Positions 6,635 through 14,953 of a stretch of DNA of 37,953 nt are shown one piece after another. Position 1 is the first letter of the stretch; the number at the start of each line of letters is the position of its first letter. This DNA comes from DASYTH01 sp035712165 (lineage in GTDB: Bacteria; Actinomycetota; Actinomycetes; Mycobacteriales; Pseudonocardiaceae), in NCBI RefSeq assembly GCF_035712165.1, contig NZ_DASTBH010000065.1, positions 1-37,953 on the forward strand. The letters are read 5' to 3'. A program made the translations under genes and the position numbers. Below the pieces are notes generated by a model. That model was given only the letters and a program-made list of their open reading frames with translations. It was not told the origin of the DNA and searched no databases.

Positions 6635-9412
6635 CTACGCGGGTGACGCGCGCAGCCCGGATTTCGGCACCGTGACGGACGTGTCCGAATGGGTGCGGTC
6701 CCGATGCCGGATCGCCAGCTTGATCAGCTCCTCGATCACCACGAGCGACAGCGCGAGCCCGATGCTGATCGACCACATGCTCACGTTCAGCTCGGTGGTG
6801 TCGAGCATCTTCTCGAGCGGCGCGAACGTCGTGGCCAAGATGATCGCCAGCAGGGCGAAGCCGTAGCGGCGCAGTTGGGTGGCCGCAGGGATGGCCGCCC
6901 GGTTGAAGATGGAGTTGTACTGGTCCCGCGACATCAGCCCGACGACGAGGTGGAACAGCGACAGCGTGGTCAGCAGGGCGGTCGCTCCGACGACCGGACC
7001 ACCGTGCGCGTCGCCGATCTGGTAGGCGACCAGGGCGCCCACCGTCATCACGGCTCCCTGGATGCACAGCCGGATCCAGTTCGCCGTCGACAACACCGGC
7101 GCGCCGACCGGTCTGGGCTTTCGGGCCATGAGTCCGGCCGTGGCCTCGTCGAAGCCGAGCGCGATCGCGATCGGGATGTCGATGACCATGTTGAGCCACA
7201 GGATCTGCAGCGGGTTGAGTGGAATCCCGCCCGCGATGCCCAGCACGCCGGAGGCCAGGAAGATCGCGATGTAGGCGACCAGGGTGGACATCTGGAACCG
7301 CAGGTACTTCAACAGGTTGTCGTAGAGGCCGCGGCCGTAGGCGACCGCCTTGACGATGGTGGCGAAGTTGTCGTCGGTGAGGATCATGACGGCGGCCTGC
7401 TTGGAGACCTCGGTGCCGGTGATTCCCATCGCCACGCCGATGTCGGCGCCCTTGAGGGCCGGAGCGTCGTTGACCCCGTCGCCGGTCATGGCCACGATCT
7501 CACCGCTGCGCTTGAGCAGCTTGACCAGCCGAAGCTTGTCCTCCGGTGCCACCCTGGCGATCACGCCGATCTGCGGTAGCTGGTCGAGCAGTTCCTCGTC
7601 GCTCATGGCGGCGAACTGCGCCCCGGTGATCGCCCGGCCCTCGATGCCCAGCTCCAGGGCGATCGCACCGGCGGTCGTCGCGTGGTCTCCGGTGATCATG
7701 CGAACCCGGATGCCGGCCGAGCGACACTCGGCGATCGCGACCTTGGCCTCCGGACGGGGCGGGTCGACGATGCCGACCATGGCCAGCAGGGTGAGGTCGC
7801 GAACCTGGTCGATCAGGTTGGCGCCGGGGTCGAACGTGGACGGGTCGAAGTCGCGTTGTGCGACCACCATCACCCGCTCCCCTGCGGCGGCGATGCGGTC
7901 GTTGGCTTCGACGGCCAGGTTCCGGTTGTCGTCGGTGATCGGCAGGATCGTGCCGTCCGGCTCCCGGTAGGAGCTGCCGCGGGCGATCAGCACGTCCGGC
8001 GCGCCCTTGACGTAGCAGCGCACCACCGGCTCACCCCGCGCACCGATCATCTTGTGGAAGGTGGCCATGAACTTGTAGTCGGAGTCGAACGGGACCTCGG
8101 CCACCCGGGGGTAGGCGTGCCGGGTCTCGTCGATGTCCAGACCGTTCTTGGCCGCCAGCACGATCAGCGCGCCCTCAGTGGGGTCGCCGATCAGGTTCGG
8201 ACCGTCCAGCACCGCGTCGGCGCACAGGGCCATCGGCAGCAGGTACGGGTCGAGATCCAGCTGCCCACCGCCGACGTGCTTGATCTCGCCGATGGTCTCG
8301 TAGCCCTCGCCGGTGACGGTGAACCGGTTCTGGCCGGGGATCACCAACTCGCGCGCGGTCATCTTGTTCAGCGTGAGCGTGCCGGTCTTGTCCGAGCAGA
8401 TCACCGAGGTCGAGCCGAGGGTCTCCACCGCGGGCAGCCGTTTCACGATCGCGTTGCGCCGGGCGATCTCCCGGGTGCCGATGGACAGCAGGGCGGTCAC
8501 GACCGCGGGCAGTCCGGTCGGGATGGCGGCGACCGCCAGCGCCACTCCGGTGATGAACAGCGTGTCGAACGCCTCGCCGCGGATCAGCCCGAGCAGCACG
8601 ACGAGCACCAGCGCGATCCCCGCGATCGTCGCGATGATCTTCGACAGGCTGTCCAGCTGCTTCTGCAGCGGCGTCTTGTCCGCGGTGGTGCCGGCCAGCA
8701 GGTGGGCGATGTGACCGATCTCGGTGTTCATCCCGGTCCCGGTCACGATCATCTCGCCGCGCCCGCGGGTCACCGAGGTGTTCATGTACGCCATGCAGAG
8801 CCGGTCGCCGAGCGGCACCTCGTCCCCGGGGACCGCCTCCACCGACTTGCCGACCGGCAGGCTCTCCCCGGTCAGCGCGGCTTCCTCGATCTCCAGCGTC
8901 GCGGCCACGAAGATCCGGCCGTCGGCCGGGACGAGGTTGCCCGCCTCCATCAGCACCACGTCGCCGGGCACGAGCTGTTCGGCGTCGATCTCGATCGCCA
9001 CACCGTCGCGGCGCACGCGGGCGATGGTCTTGAGCATCTGAGCCAGCGCCCGGACGCTCTCCTCCGCCTTGGCCTCCTGGCGCAGGCCGACCACGGCGTT
9101 GAACACGGTCAGCCCGGCCAGCACCAGAGAGGTGCCGACATCGACGGTCACGATGAGGTTGATCACCGCGGCCGCGAGCAGCACGATCTGCATGAAGTCC
9201 TGGTACTGGCGGATGAACGCCGCGAAGGCCGACTCCTTCTTCCCGCTTGCCAGCCGGTTCGGGCCGTACTTGGTGAGCCGGCTGCCCACCTCCTCGGCGC
9301 TCAGGCCGCGTTCCGGTTCGACCCCAAGCTGCTGCGCCACGTCGGACACATCGGTCGAATGCCAGCTGCTCCCCTGGCGGGTCTGCTGGTCCAGAGACAT
9401 CTGCTTAGCCAT
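6635..9412 (-). CDS. P2-like cation-transporting P-type ATPase with altered ion site
   Basis: A 925-residue P-type ATPase with the usual order: N-terminal cation ATPase domain, M1-M2, actuator domain with LTGESLPV, M3-M4, phosphorylation domain with DKTGTLT (Asp341), nucleotide domain with KGAPD, TGDGVNDAPALKGADIG hinge, and C-terminal helices M5-M10. It resembles SERCA/PacL/PMCA-type pumps, but the expected ion ligands are changed. The M4 PEGLP motif reads PTGLP (Thr299 for SERCA Glu309). M5 has Leu711 and Tyr714 where SERCA has Asn768 and Glu771. In M6 Asn741 and Asp745 are kept. Calcium specificity therefore should not be assumed. It is the first gene of the carbamate kinase operon, divergent from the P450. 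Confidence 0.9.
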   Translation of the reverse strand: MAKQMSLDQQTRQGSSWHSTDVSDVAQQLGVEPERGLSAEEVGSRLTKYGPNRLASGKKESAFAAFIRQYQDFMQIVLLAAAVINLIVTVDVGTSLVLAGLTVFNAVVGLRQEAKAEESVRALAQMLKTIARVRRDGVAIEIDAEQLVPGDVVLMEAGNLVPADGRIFVAATLEIEEAALTGESLPVGKSVEAVPGDEVPLGDRLCMAYMNTSVTRGRGEMIVTGTGMNTEIGHIAHLLAGTTADKTPLQKQLDSLSKIIATIAGIALVLVVLLGLIRGEAFDTLFITGVALAVAAIPTGLPAVVTALLSIGTREIARRNAIVKRLPAVETLGSTSVICSDKTGTLTLNKMTARELVIPGQNRFTVTGEGYETIGEIKHVGGGQLDLDPYLLPMALCADAVLDGPNLIGDPTEGALIVLAAKNGLDIDETRHAYPRVAEVPFDSDYKFMATFHKMIGARGEPVVRCYVKGAPDVLIARGSSYREPDGTILPITDDNRNLAVEANDRIAAAGERVMVVAQRDFDPSTFDPGANLIDQVRDLTLLAMVGIVDPPRPEAKVAIAECRSAGIRVRMITGDHATTAGAIALELGIEGRAITGAQFAAMSDEELLDQLPQIGVIARVAPEDKLRLVKLLKRSGEIVAMTGDGVNDAPALKGADIGVAMGITGTEVSKQAAVMILTDDNFATIVKAVAYGRGLYDNLLKYLRFQMSTLVAYIAIFLASGVLGIAGGIPLNPLQILWLNMVIDIPIAIALGFDEATAGLMARKPRPVGAPVLSTANWIRLCIQGAVMTVGALVAYQIGDAHGGPVVGATALLTTLSLFHLVVGLMSRDQYNSIFNRAAIPAATQLRRYGFALLAIILATTFAPLEKMLDTTELNVSMWSISIGLALSLVVIEELIKLAIRHRDRTHSDTSVTVPKSGLRASPA

Positions 9413-9663
9413 GCCACCGCCTCGGATCGCCGGGTCGCAGGCATCATCTGCAGCCGCCGGTCATCCGGGCATCAACCGTGCAGGGTGAGTTCGCCCCGCT
9501 CGGGCCGGGCCCGACCACTCCCCCAACCTGGGTGCGGGCACCCCCCGAACGGGGTACCTGACCCGTGGGCGACCTCGGATCATCCGGTACGGGCGATCCG
9601 CCTGCCCCTGCGTCACCTGGCCCCGCGGCCTAAAATTCGGACACCGGCTCCGATCCTCCTGGA
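9413..9663. promoter_or_regulatory. Divergent intergenic region, ATPase operon and P450
   Basis: 251 bp separate the two divergent starts. A TAAAAT hexamer at 9631-9636 is a reasonable -10 element for the P450, although I see no good -35. The middle is GC-rich with short G/C inverted repeats (around 9503-9513 and 9531-9560) but no operator I can name. Confidence 0.35.
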
Positions 9664-11040
9664 ATGGTCATGACGGCGACCCTCGAGTCGGTCCCCACCG
9701 CTCCCGGCCGCCTTCCCGCGCTCGGCCATCTCGGCCCGCTCGTCCTGCGGCGGCTGCCCTTCGTGCGCTCGCTGCGCGCCCACGGCGACCTCGTTCGGGT
9801 CTACTTCGGCGGCCGGCCGGTCTACGTGGTGACCAGCCCGACACTGGTTCGGGAGCTGCTGGTCGAACATGGCGGCGAGTTCGACAAGGGCAGCATCTTC
9901 GACGAGGGCAAGGCGTTCCTGGGCGAAGGGCTGATCACCTCCGCCGGCGAGCTGCACCGCCGCCAGCGCCGGTTGATCCAGCCCGAGTTCACCGCCGCCC
10001 GGATCCGGGACTACGTGCCGGTCATGCGGGAGACGGCGCTGCGGGTCACGGCGGAGTGGCGCGCCGGCCGCCCGGTGCGGGTGGACCAGGCGATGCTGCG
10101 GGTGGCCTTCGGCACCGTCACCGGCGTGATGTTCTCCGGCTGCCTGCCGCCGGGCGCCGAGGACCCGCTGCTGCGGGAGCTGCGGCTGCTGATCCAGGGC
10201 GCGCTGCTGCGGGCGTTCGCCCCCGGGCTGGTCCGCCGGTTGCCCGGCCAACGCCGCTACGACCGCTCCGTCGCCGAGGTGCGCGCGATCACCGAGCGGC
10301 TGCTGGACCAGTGCGCCGCAGCCCCGGTCCGCCGGGCGGACCCGATCCACCGGCTGCACACCGTGACCGGCCCCGGCGCGGAGCACGGCATGAGTCCGGA
10401 GCAGCTGCGCGATGAGCTGATCAGCATCATGATCGCCGGCACCGAGACCACCGGCGGGGCGCTGGCCTGGGCGCTGCACGAGCTGGCCAACCGGCCGGAG
10501 GTGGCCGACCGGGTCGCCGGCGAGGTCGACCGCGTGGTCGGCGACGCGCCCGTGACCGCCGAGGCGGTCGACGAGCTGCACTACACCCACCGGGTGCTGT
10601 GTGAGGTGCTGCGCCGCCGCGCCACGTGGCTGTCCACCCGGCGGGCGCTGCGCCCGGTGACCCTGGGCGGGGTGCCGGTCCCGACCGGAACCGAGTTCGC
10701 GTTCAGCCTCTACGCGCTGCACCACGACCCGGAGCTGTACCCGCGGCCGGAGGAGTTCGACGTGGACCGCTGGCTGCCGGAGTCGGCGAACGCCCGGCCG
10801 CGGGGCACGTTCATGCCGTTCCTGGAGGGCACCCGCAAGTGTCTCGGCCACTCGTTCGCCTGGACGGAGCTGGCGGTGGTGGTGGCGACCCTGGCCGGGC
10901 GGTGGCGGTTCGCGCCGGGGCCGGGCCGGGTCCGGGAGGTCGCGGTGTCCACGATCCGCCCCAGCCGGCTGACCCTGGTCCCGCTGCCGCGTTCGGCCCG
11001 GTCAGCCCGGCACCAGGGCGAGCAGGAAGTTCGGCTGTGA
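9664..11040 (+). CDS. Cytochrome P450 paired with a terpene synthase
   Basis: A 458-residue class I-type bacterial P450, probably a terpene-modifying hydroxylase. The I-helix oxygen-activation motif AGTETT, the K-helix ExxR (Glu314, EVLR) and the heme-binding loop FLEGTRKCLG with Cys393 as thiolate ligand are all present. The segment after ExxR reads RRATWLSTRRA, where relatives commonly have a Tyr-Pro-Pro sequence, and seems one residue shorter. This may be a true variation. ATG at 9664 is followed by another ATG at 9670; either could be used. The gene converges on, and overlaps by 39 bp, the terpene synthase gene, an arrangement that suggests joint action on one terpene. CYP170-type sesquiterpene oxidases sit beside synthases elsewhere; subfamily not assignable by eye. 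Confidence 0.9.
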   Translation: MVMTATLESVPTAPGRLPALGHLGPLVLRRLPFVRSLRAHGDLVRVYFGGRPVYVVTSPTLVRELLVEHGGEFDKGSIFDEGKAFLGEGLITSAGELHRRQRRLIQPEFTAARIRDYVPVMRETALRVTAEWRAGRPVRVDQAMLRVAFGTVTGVMFSGCLPPGAEDPLLRELRLLIQGALLRAFAPGLVRRLPGQRRYDRSVAEVRAITERLLDQCAAAPVRRADPIHRLHTVTGPGAEHGMSPEQLRDELISIMIAGTETTGGALAWALHELANRPEVADRVAGEVDRVVGDAPVTAEAVDELHYTHRVLCEVLRRRATWLSTRRALRPVTLGGVPVPTGTEFAFSLYALHHDPELYPRPEEFDVDRWLPESANARPRGTFMPFLEGTRKCLGHSFAWTELAVVVATLAGRWRFAPGPGRVREVAVSTIRPSRLTLVPLPRSARSARHQGEQEVRL

Positions 11041-12039
11041 CCCGCCGACCCGGGGCGCCGAGCTGCGATACCGGGTGTTGTCCCGCGACCAGGCGATGTT
11101 GCCGCTGATCCAGGTGTGCATGCCGGCCACGAACCGGCCCACGTCCCGGCACTGGGTGGGAGTGAGGCGCAGCGCGGCGCAGCAGCGGGGCAGCCGGCTC
11201 TCCAGCCGCCGCAGCAGGCGCAACCGCCCCACCAGCATCCGGGACACCGCCGTGGCCGCATTGTCGACACCGCAGCGCAGGTGGCGTTGCAGCACGAACA
11301 CGAGGTTGCTGACGTTGCCCTCCTCGGCGTCCACGCCGACGGAGAACAGGTCGTTGCCCCACAGCGTGATGTCGCCGAGCACATCGAGCAGATCCTGGGT
11401 CAGCGGGTCGTCGTGCACCCGCTCGGGCAGTTCGTAGCCGGTGGCGAACTCGGAGAGGTCCATGGCCGCCCGGATTCCGCCGAACCGGCGCCGCTGTTCG
11501 ATGTAGGACTTGAGCGTGGGCACCGTGCCGGTGTACCGGTTCGTCGCCTCCCACAGGCAGCCGTCCAGGTACTGCTCGGTGTGGGTCAGGAAACGCCGCT
11601 GCCAGACCGGTGAGCTGAGCCGCCGCAGGTCCGCCCAGGCGCCCCCGAAACCCGCCTGGAACGGGACCACGTGCGGATCCGGCGGCGCGAGCCGCAGACC
11701 CAGCCAGGTGAGCATCGCGTCGGCCACCAGGCGCACCGCGGCCGCCGGGCGCTCGTCGGGCAGCTTCTCCAACTGGTCGTCGAACATCGTCCAGACGCAG
11801 AACCAGCGCGCGACGATCGGCAGCCGGTCAGGCAGGGCGTCCGGGTAGATCTGGGCGGTGAGATAGCCGAGCCGGCTGCCGAAGTAGTAGTCGGCCGCGC
11901 CCGCGCCCGGCAGCAGGCCGCACCGGCGCAGATACGCGCGCACCTCCCGCTCGGCCTGTGCGGCGTACGGGCTTATCCGGGAGGGGAAGGGAGATGCGGG
12001 CGGGATCAGGGCCGCCAGCGGCTCCATAATCCCGGACAT
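11002..12039 (-). CDS. Class I terpene synthase
   Basis: A 345-residue bacterial class I terpene cyclase, ionising a prenyl diphosphate with three Mg2+. The Asp-rich motif is DDQLE (Asp87, Asp88, Glu91). The diphosphate-sensor Arg lies in EQRRRF (Arg183 is exactly 46 residues before the NSE Asn). The NSE-type motif is NDLFSVGVD (Asn229, Ser233, Asp237), with Asp instead of Glu and Val where a basic residue is usual. A WSRDNTRY sequence near the C-terminus provides the terminal RY pair. ATG at 12039 follows TTGGGG; ATG at 12027 is an alternative. It lies 16 bp after the IclR gene on the same strand and overlaps the convergent P450 gene. Probably a sesqui- or diterpene synthase; the product cannot be predicted from sequence here. 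Confidence 0.88.
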   Translation of the reverse strand: MSGIMEPLAALIPPASPFPSRISPYAAQAEREVRAYLRRCGLLPGAGAADYYFGSRLGYLTAQIYPDALPDRLPIVARWFCVWTMFDDQLEKLPDERPAAAVRLVADAMLTWLGLRLAPPDPHVVPFQAGFGGAWADLRRLSSPVWQRRFLTHTEQYLDGCLWEATNRYTGTVPTLKSYIEQRRRFGGIRAAMDLSEFATGYELPERVHDDPLTQDLLDVLGDITLWGNDLFSVGVDAEEGNVSNLVFVLQRHLRCGVDNAATAVSRMLVGRLRLLRRLESRLPRCCAALRLTPTQCRDVGRFVAGMHTWISGNIAWSRDNTRYRSSAPRVGGSQPNFLLALVPG

Positions 12040-12055
12040 TAACCCCAAAACGTCA

Positions 12056-12838
12056 TTAACGCAGAGTGGCGCCCAGTGCGGCGCCGGCGTTCGCCGCGGC
12101 CCGCCGCACCGAGGAGCGGACCCCTTTGCGGACAACCTCGTCGTGTCCGCCGCACACCGCGAGCACCCCGGCGAGCCCATGCCGGTGGTCGAGCACCGGA
12201 ACCGCGACCGCGCTGAGCCCGGGCACGTACTCGCTGTCGCTGTGGTTCAGCCCGGTGCGCCGGATCTGGTCCAGTTCCGCCGCGAGCCGGACCGGGTCGG
12301 TGACCACGTAGTCCGGATAGGGAACCCGGTCCCGGTGGTCGACCGGCAGCGCCTCGGCCTCCGGGGTGAAGGCGAGCAGCACCTTCCCGCTGCCGGTGTG
12401 CTGGGCCAGTGGCCAGCGTGGCACCTCGGCGAGCGCCTCGGCCGAGGCCGAGACGTGGCACACCGACTCGACCCGCACCCGGCCGTACCGCAGGGTGGAG
12501 AACGCGGTGGCGAGCCCGGTCTCGTCGCGCAGCCGGGCCAGGTGCGGTGCGACCAGCGTGCGCCGCGCGGCCGCACCGGGCGGCTCGACCCGGTGCGACA
12601 TGGCCAGCAGGCGCGGGCCCGGCAGGTACACCTCGTGCACCCGGTCCAACATCCCGAGTTCGACCAGGTCGGTCAGCATCCGCGCGGCGGTCGTCTTGGC
12701 CAGGTCGACCCGCCGGGCGAGTTCCGATATCCCCAGCCCCGCCTCGGCGTCGGTGACCGCCTCCACGATCGACACCACCCGGCCGATATGTCGGTCCTGA
12801 ACCGAGGGGATCCGCTGGGGATCGATTCCGAAATCCAT
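12056..12838 (-). CDS. IclR-family transcriptional regulator
   Basis: A 260-residue regulator with an N-terminal winged helix-turn-helix (about residues 15-75, with GISELARRVDLAKTTAARMLTDL) and a C-terminal IclR effector domain (about 90-255, with HTGSGKVLLAFTP and VPVLDHRHGLAGVLAV). IclR proteins typically bind small aromatic or aliphatic acids and control adjacent genes. The frame continues far upstream, but ATG at 12838 starts just before the first conserved helix and follows a GGGTGGCGG stretch. It is transcribed towards the terpene synthase, 16 bp away, so they may be one unit, and is divergent from the glucuronoyl esterase gene. Its target could be either neighbour. Confidence 0.88.
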   Translation of the reverse strand: MDFGIDPQRIPSVQDRHIGRVVSIVEAVTDAEAGLGISELARRVDLAKTTAARMLTDLVELGMLDRVHEVYLPGPRLLAMSHRVEPPGAAARRTLVAPHLARLRDETGLATAFSTLRYGRVRVESVCHVSASAEALAEVPRWPLAQHTGSGKVLLAFTPEAEALPVDHRDRVPYPDYVVTDPVRLAAELDQIRRTGLNHSDSEYVPGLSAVAVPVLDHRHGLAGVLAVCGGHDEVVRKGVRSSVRRAAANAGAALGATLR

Positions 12839-13300
12839 CGTCCGCCACCCGTTACGCTCCGTCGGCCAGCGGGGGCGCGGTGACCTGTTCACGCTCCCAC
12901 TGACCCGGTCACCAGGACGCACGCGTCGCTCGTGCGCCTGCACGGTCATTCTGCGTCGGGCGCGGTGTCCGCCCAAGGGTCTTTCGGCACCGGATCGCTC
13001 GAATCGTCGGATTTGTACGAAGATGGCGTTGTCGGACTGCCGCCGAAACTTTCGGAAAGATTTCCGAGCTTTTCGGTGCCAGAGCGTGCGATCCGGCACA
13101 GGGTTTCGCACGTCACCATCGCCTATGGGCACGCACGGTCACCAGTCCTTGACGCTCCGCCCTGCATCGCCTTACGCTTATTCCGTAACATTTTCGAAAT
13201 ATTGCGGGATATGCCCGCCCGTTCCGAGCACGGTCTCCTGAATGTGCGCGCTGCCGTCTCGGTGCCCGAGACTCCATCACCACCCGGAAGGAGAGCCCCA
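12839..13300. promoter_or_regulatory. 462-bp divergent regulatory region, IclR and glucuronoyl esterase
   Basis: No gene is seen. The right half is markedly more AT-rich than the surroundings. It holds CCGAAACTTTCGG (13043-13055) and GGAAAGATTTCC (13054-13065), two abutting imperfect palindromes. TTGACG (13149-13154), an 18-bp spacer and TACGCT (13173-13178) form a plausible promoter for the esterase. TTTCGAAA (13192-13199) lies just after it, where a repressor would block transcription. The CGAAA/TTTCG half-sites recall the GAAA-type boxes reported upstream of Streptomyces xylanase genes; that link is from memory and is an inference. Confidence 0.55.
13043..13065. promoter_or_regulatory. Abutting CGAAA/GGAAA palindromes, putative operator
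   Basis: CCGAAACTTTCGG and GGAAAGATTTCC share two bases and together make a 23-bp double palindrome about 84-106 bp upstream of the -35 element of the esterase gene. The TTTTCGG at 13071-13077 adds a further half-site. A LacI- or IclR-type repressor is a plausible ligand. Confidence 0.45.
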
Positions 13301-14941
13301 GTGATCATCAGCTCGGACCGGCCCCGGATCCGTCCGGTGGTCGTCGCGCTGGCGGTAGCGGCACTCACGGTCGCCGGAGCGGCCACGGTGATAGCCCGGA
13401 CCACCACCGCCGAGGCGGACGCAGGCGGCCCGGTGACCATCGCGGCCGTCGAGGACGACGGCGCCGACTGCCCGGTGACCGTGCCCGGCTCCACGCCGGC
13501 CAACTCCCGGCTGCCCGACCCGTTCCTGCGGCTGAACGGCACCCGGATCACGAGCAGGTCCGACTGGCGCTGCCGGCGGGCCGAGATCAAGGAGCTCGCG
13601 GAGCGGACCGTCTACGGCCAGAAACCCGCCCAACCGGCGAGCGTCACCGGAACCGTCTCCAGCACCGGCATCACGGTGAACGTGTCCGACCAGGGTCGCA
13701 GCGCCAGTTTCTCGGCCAGCGTGCAACTGCCCAGCGGCACCGGGCCGTTCCCGGCCGTCGTCGTGCTCGGCGGGTTCGGTGCGGACACGGCCACCATCCG
13801 CGCCTCGGGCGCCGCCGTGATCAACTACGACCCGCTCGCCGTGGGCCGGGAAGGCACGCCCCGAAACAACAAGCAGGGCGCGTTCTACAGCATCTACGGA
13901 TCCTCGAGCAGCACCGGCCTGCTGGTCGCCTGGGCGTGGGGCGTGAGCCGGATCATCGACGTCATCGAACGGTCCGGCGGCAACATCCTGCGCGCGGACG
14001 CCACCGGGGTCACCGGATGCTCCCGGTACGGCAAGGGCGCCTTCGTGGTCGGCGCGTTCGACCAGCGCATCGCGCTGACCATGCCGATCGAGTCGGGCAG
14101 CGCCGGCGCGCCGATCCTGCGCGGCATTCCCGGGGAAAGCGGAGCCCAACCGCTGAGCAGTGCCTACGGCGAGCAGCCCTGGCTGGGCGACGCGTTCAAC
14201 TCGTTCACCGGCAACCCCAACGCGCTGCCGGTGGACACGCACGAAACGGTCGGCATGATCGCGCCGCGCGGCCTGTTCGTCATGGAGAACCCACACATCG
14301 ACTGGCTCGCCGCCCGGTCCGGAAGCGTTGCCGCCCTTGGCGGCGCGGAGATCTACCGGGCGCTCGGCGCGGTGGACAACATCACCTACTGGTCCGACAT
14401 CCAGGACGGCACGCACTGCGCCGTCCGGCCGGAGTGGCGCACCCCGCTGCAGCAGAACATCCAGAAGTTCCTGCTGCGCACCGGAAACACCCCCGGCACG
14501 ATCCGGATCTCCAGCCGCAAGGCCGGCAACCTGGCCCAGTGGCGGGACTGGACCACACCGACCCTCTCCGACGGCCCGACCTCGACGACGACCACGACAA
14601 CCACGACGACAACCACCACCACCACGACCACGACGGGCCCGCCGCCCCCGCCGGACGGCTGCTCGGCATCGGTCTCGCTCAACCAGTGGACGGGCGGTTT
14701 CGTCGCCAGCATCACCGTCACCGCCGGCGCCGCACCGATCACCGGCTGGACCGTCACCGTGGCTCTCCCCGCCGGCACCGTCACCAACTCGTGGAGTTCC
14801 ACCCGCACCGGCACCACCGGCACGATCCGGTTCGACAACGTCAGCTTCAACGGCTCCCTGGGCGCCGGGCAACGAACCGAGTTCGGCTTCCAGGGCACCG
14901 GCACCGGTCCCGGCAGCACACCCACCTGCGCCGCGAGGTAA
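13301..14941 (+). CDS. Secreted glucuronoyl esterase (CE15) with CBM2
   Basis: A 546-residue exported enzyme. Residues 1-45 contain an Arg-rich start, a hydrophobic helix (VVVALAVAALTVAGAATV) and an Ala-rich cleavage region. The CE15 domain (about 60-400) carries GCSRYGKGAF with nucleophile Ser241, IESGSAG with Glu264 at the position of the catalytic acid in Cip2-type enzymes, and DGTHCA with His372. CE15 enzymes hydrolyse esters between 4-O-methylglucuronic acid of xylan and lignin alcohols. A run of 17 Thr and a Pro-rich stretch link it to a C-terminal CBM2-like cellulose/xylan-binding domain (about 455-546, with NQWTGGFVASITVT and GFQGTGTG). GTG at 13301 has the ribosome site AAGGAGA; an in-frame ATG at 13211 is less likely as it would bury the signal peptide. 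Confidence 0.9.
   Translation: MIISSDRPRIRPVVVALAVAALTVAGAATVIARTTTAEADAGGPVTIAAVEDDGADCPVTVPGSTPANSRLPDPFLRLNGTRITSRSDWRCRRAEIKELAERTVYGQKPAQPASVTGTVSSTGITVNVSDQGRSASFSASVQLPSGTGPFPAVVVLGGFGADTATIRASGAAVINYDPLAVGREGTPRNNKQGAFYSIYGSSSSTGLLVAWAWGVSRIIDVIERSGGNILRADATGVTGCSRYGKGAFVVGAFDQRIALTMPIESGSAGAPILRGIPGESGAQPLSSAYGEQPWLGDAFNSFTGNPNALPVDTHETVGMIAPRGLFVMENPHIDWLAARSGSVAALGGAEIYRALGAVDNITYWSDIQDGTHCAVRPEWRTPLQQNIQKFLLRTGNTPGTIRISSRKAGNLAQWRDWTTPTLSDGPTSTTTTTTTTTTTTTTTTTGPPPPPDGCSASVSLNQWTGGFVASITVTAGAAPITGWTVTVALPAGTVTNSWSSTRTGTTGTIRFDNVSFNGSLGAGQRTEFGFQGTGTGPGSTPTCAAR
14585..14635 (+). repeat. Thr-codon run (17 ACN codons) in the linker
   Basis: Seventeen consecutive ACG/ACC/ACA codons encode the poly-Thr linker of the esterase. 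The mixed codon use limits perfect repeat slippage, but the tract is low-complexity and may vary between strains. Poly-Thr linkers in secreted actinobacterial glycosidases are typical O-glycosylation sites. Confidence 0.9.
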
Positions 14942-14953
14942 CCGCGACCACCC

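Noticed and set aside
7682..9673. 663-aa plus-strand frame opposite the P-type ATPase
   Set aside because: Shadow frame rich in Arg, His, Gly and Asp; the minus strand carries all P-type ATPase motifs.
10600..10660. Possible frameshift after the ExxR motif of the P450
   Set aside because: The segment differs from common P450s by about one residue, but the frame remains conserved on both sides through the heme Cys, so local variation is the simpler explanation.
12932..13300. N-terminal extension of the glucuronoyl esterase
   Set aside because: Open only because of chance; GTG at 13301 has a clear ribosome site and is followed by a signal peptide.
12839..13300. CRISPR-like or tRNA structure in the long spacer
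   Set aside because: The palindromes are short, unequal and not regularly spaced, and no cloverleaf or CCA end was found.
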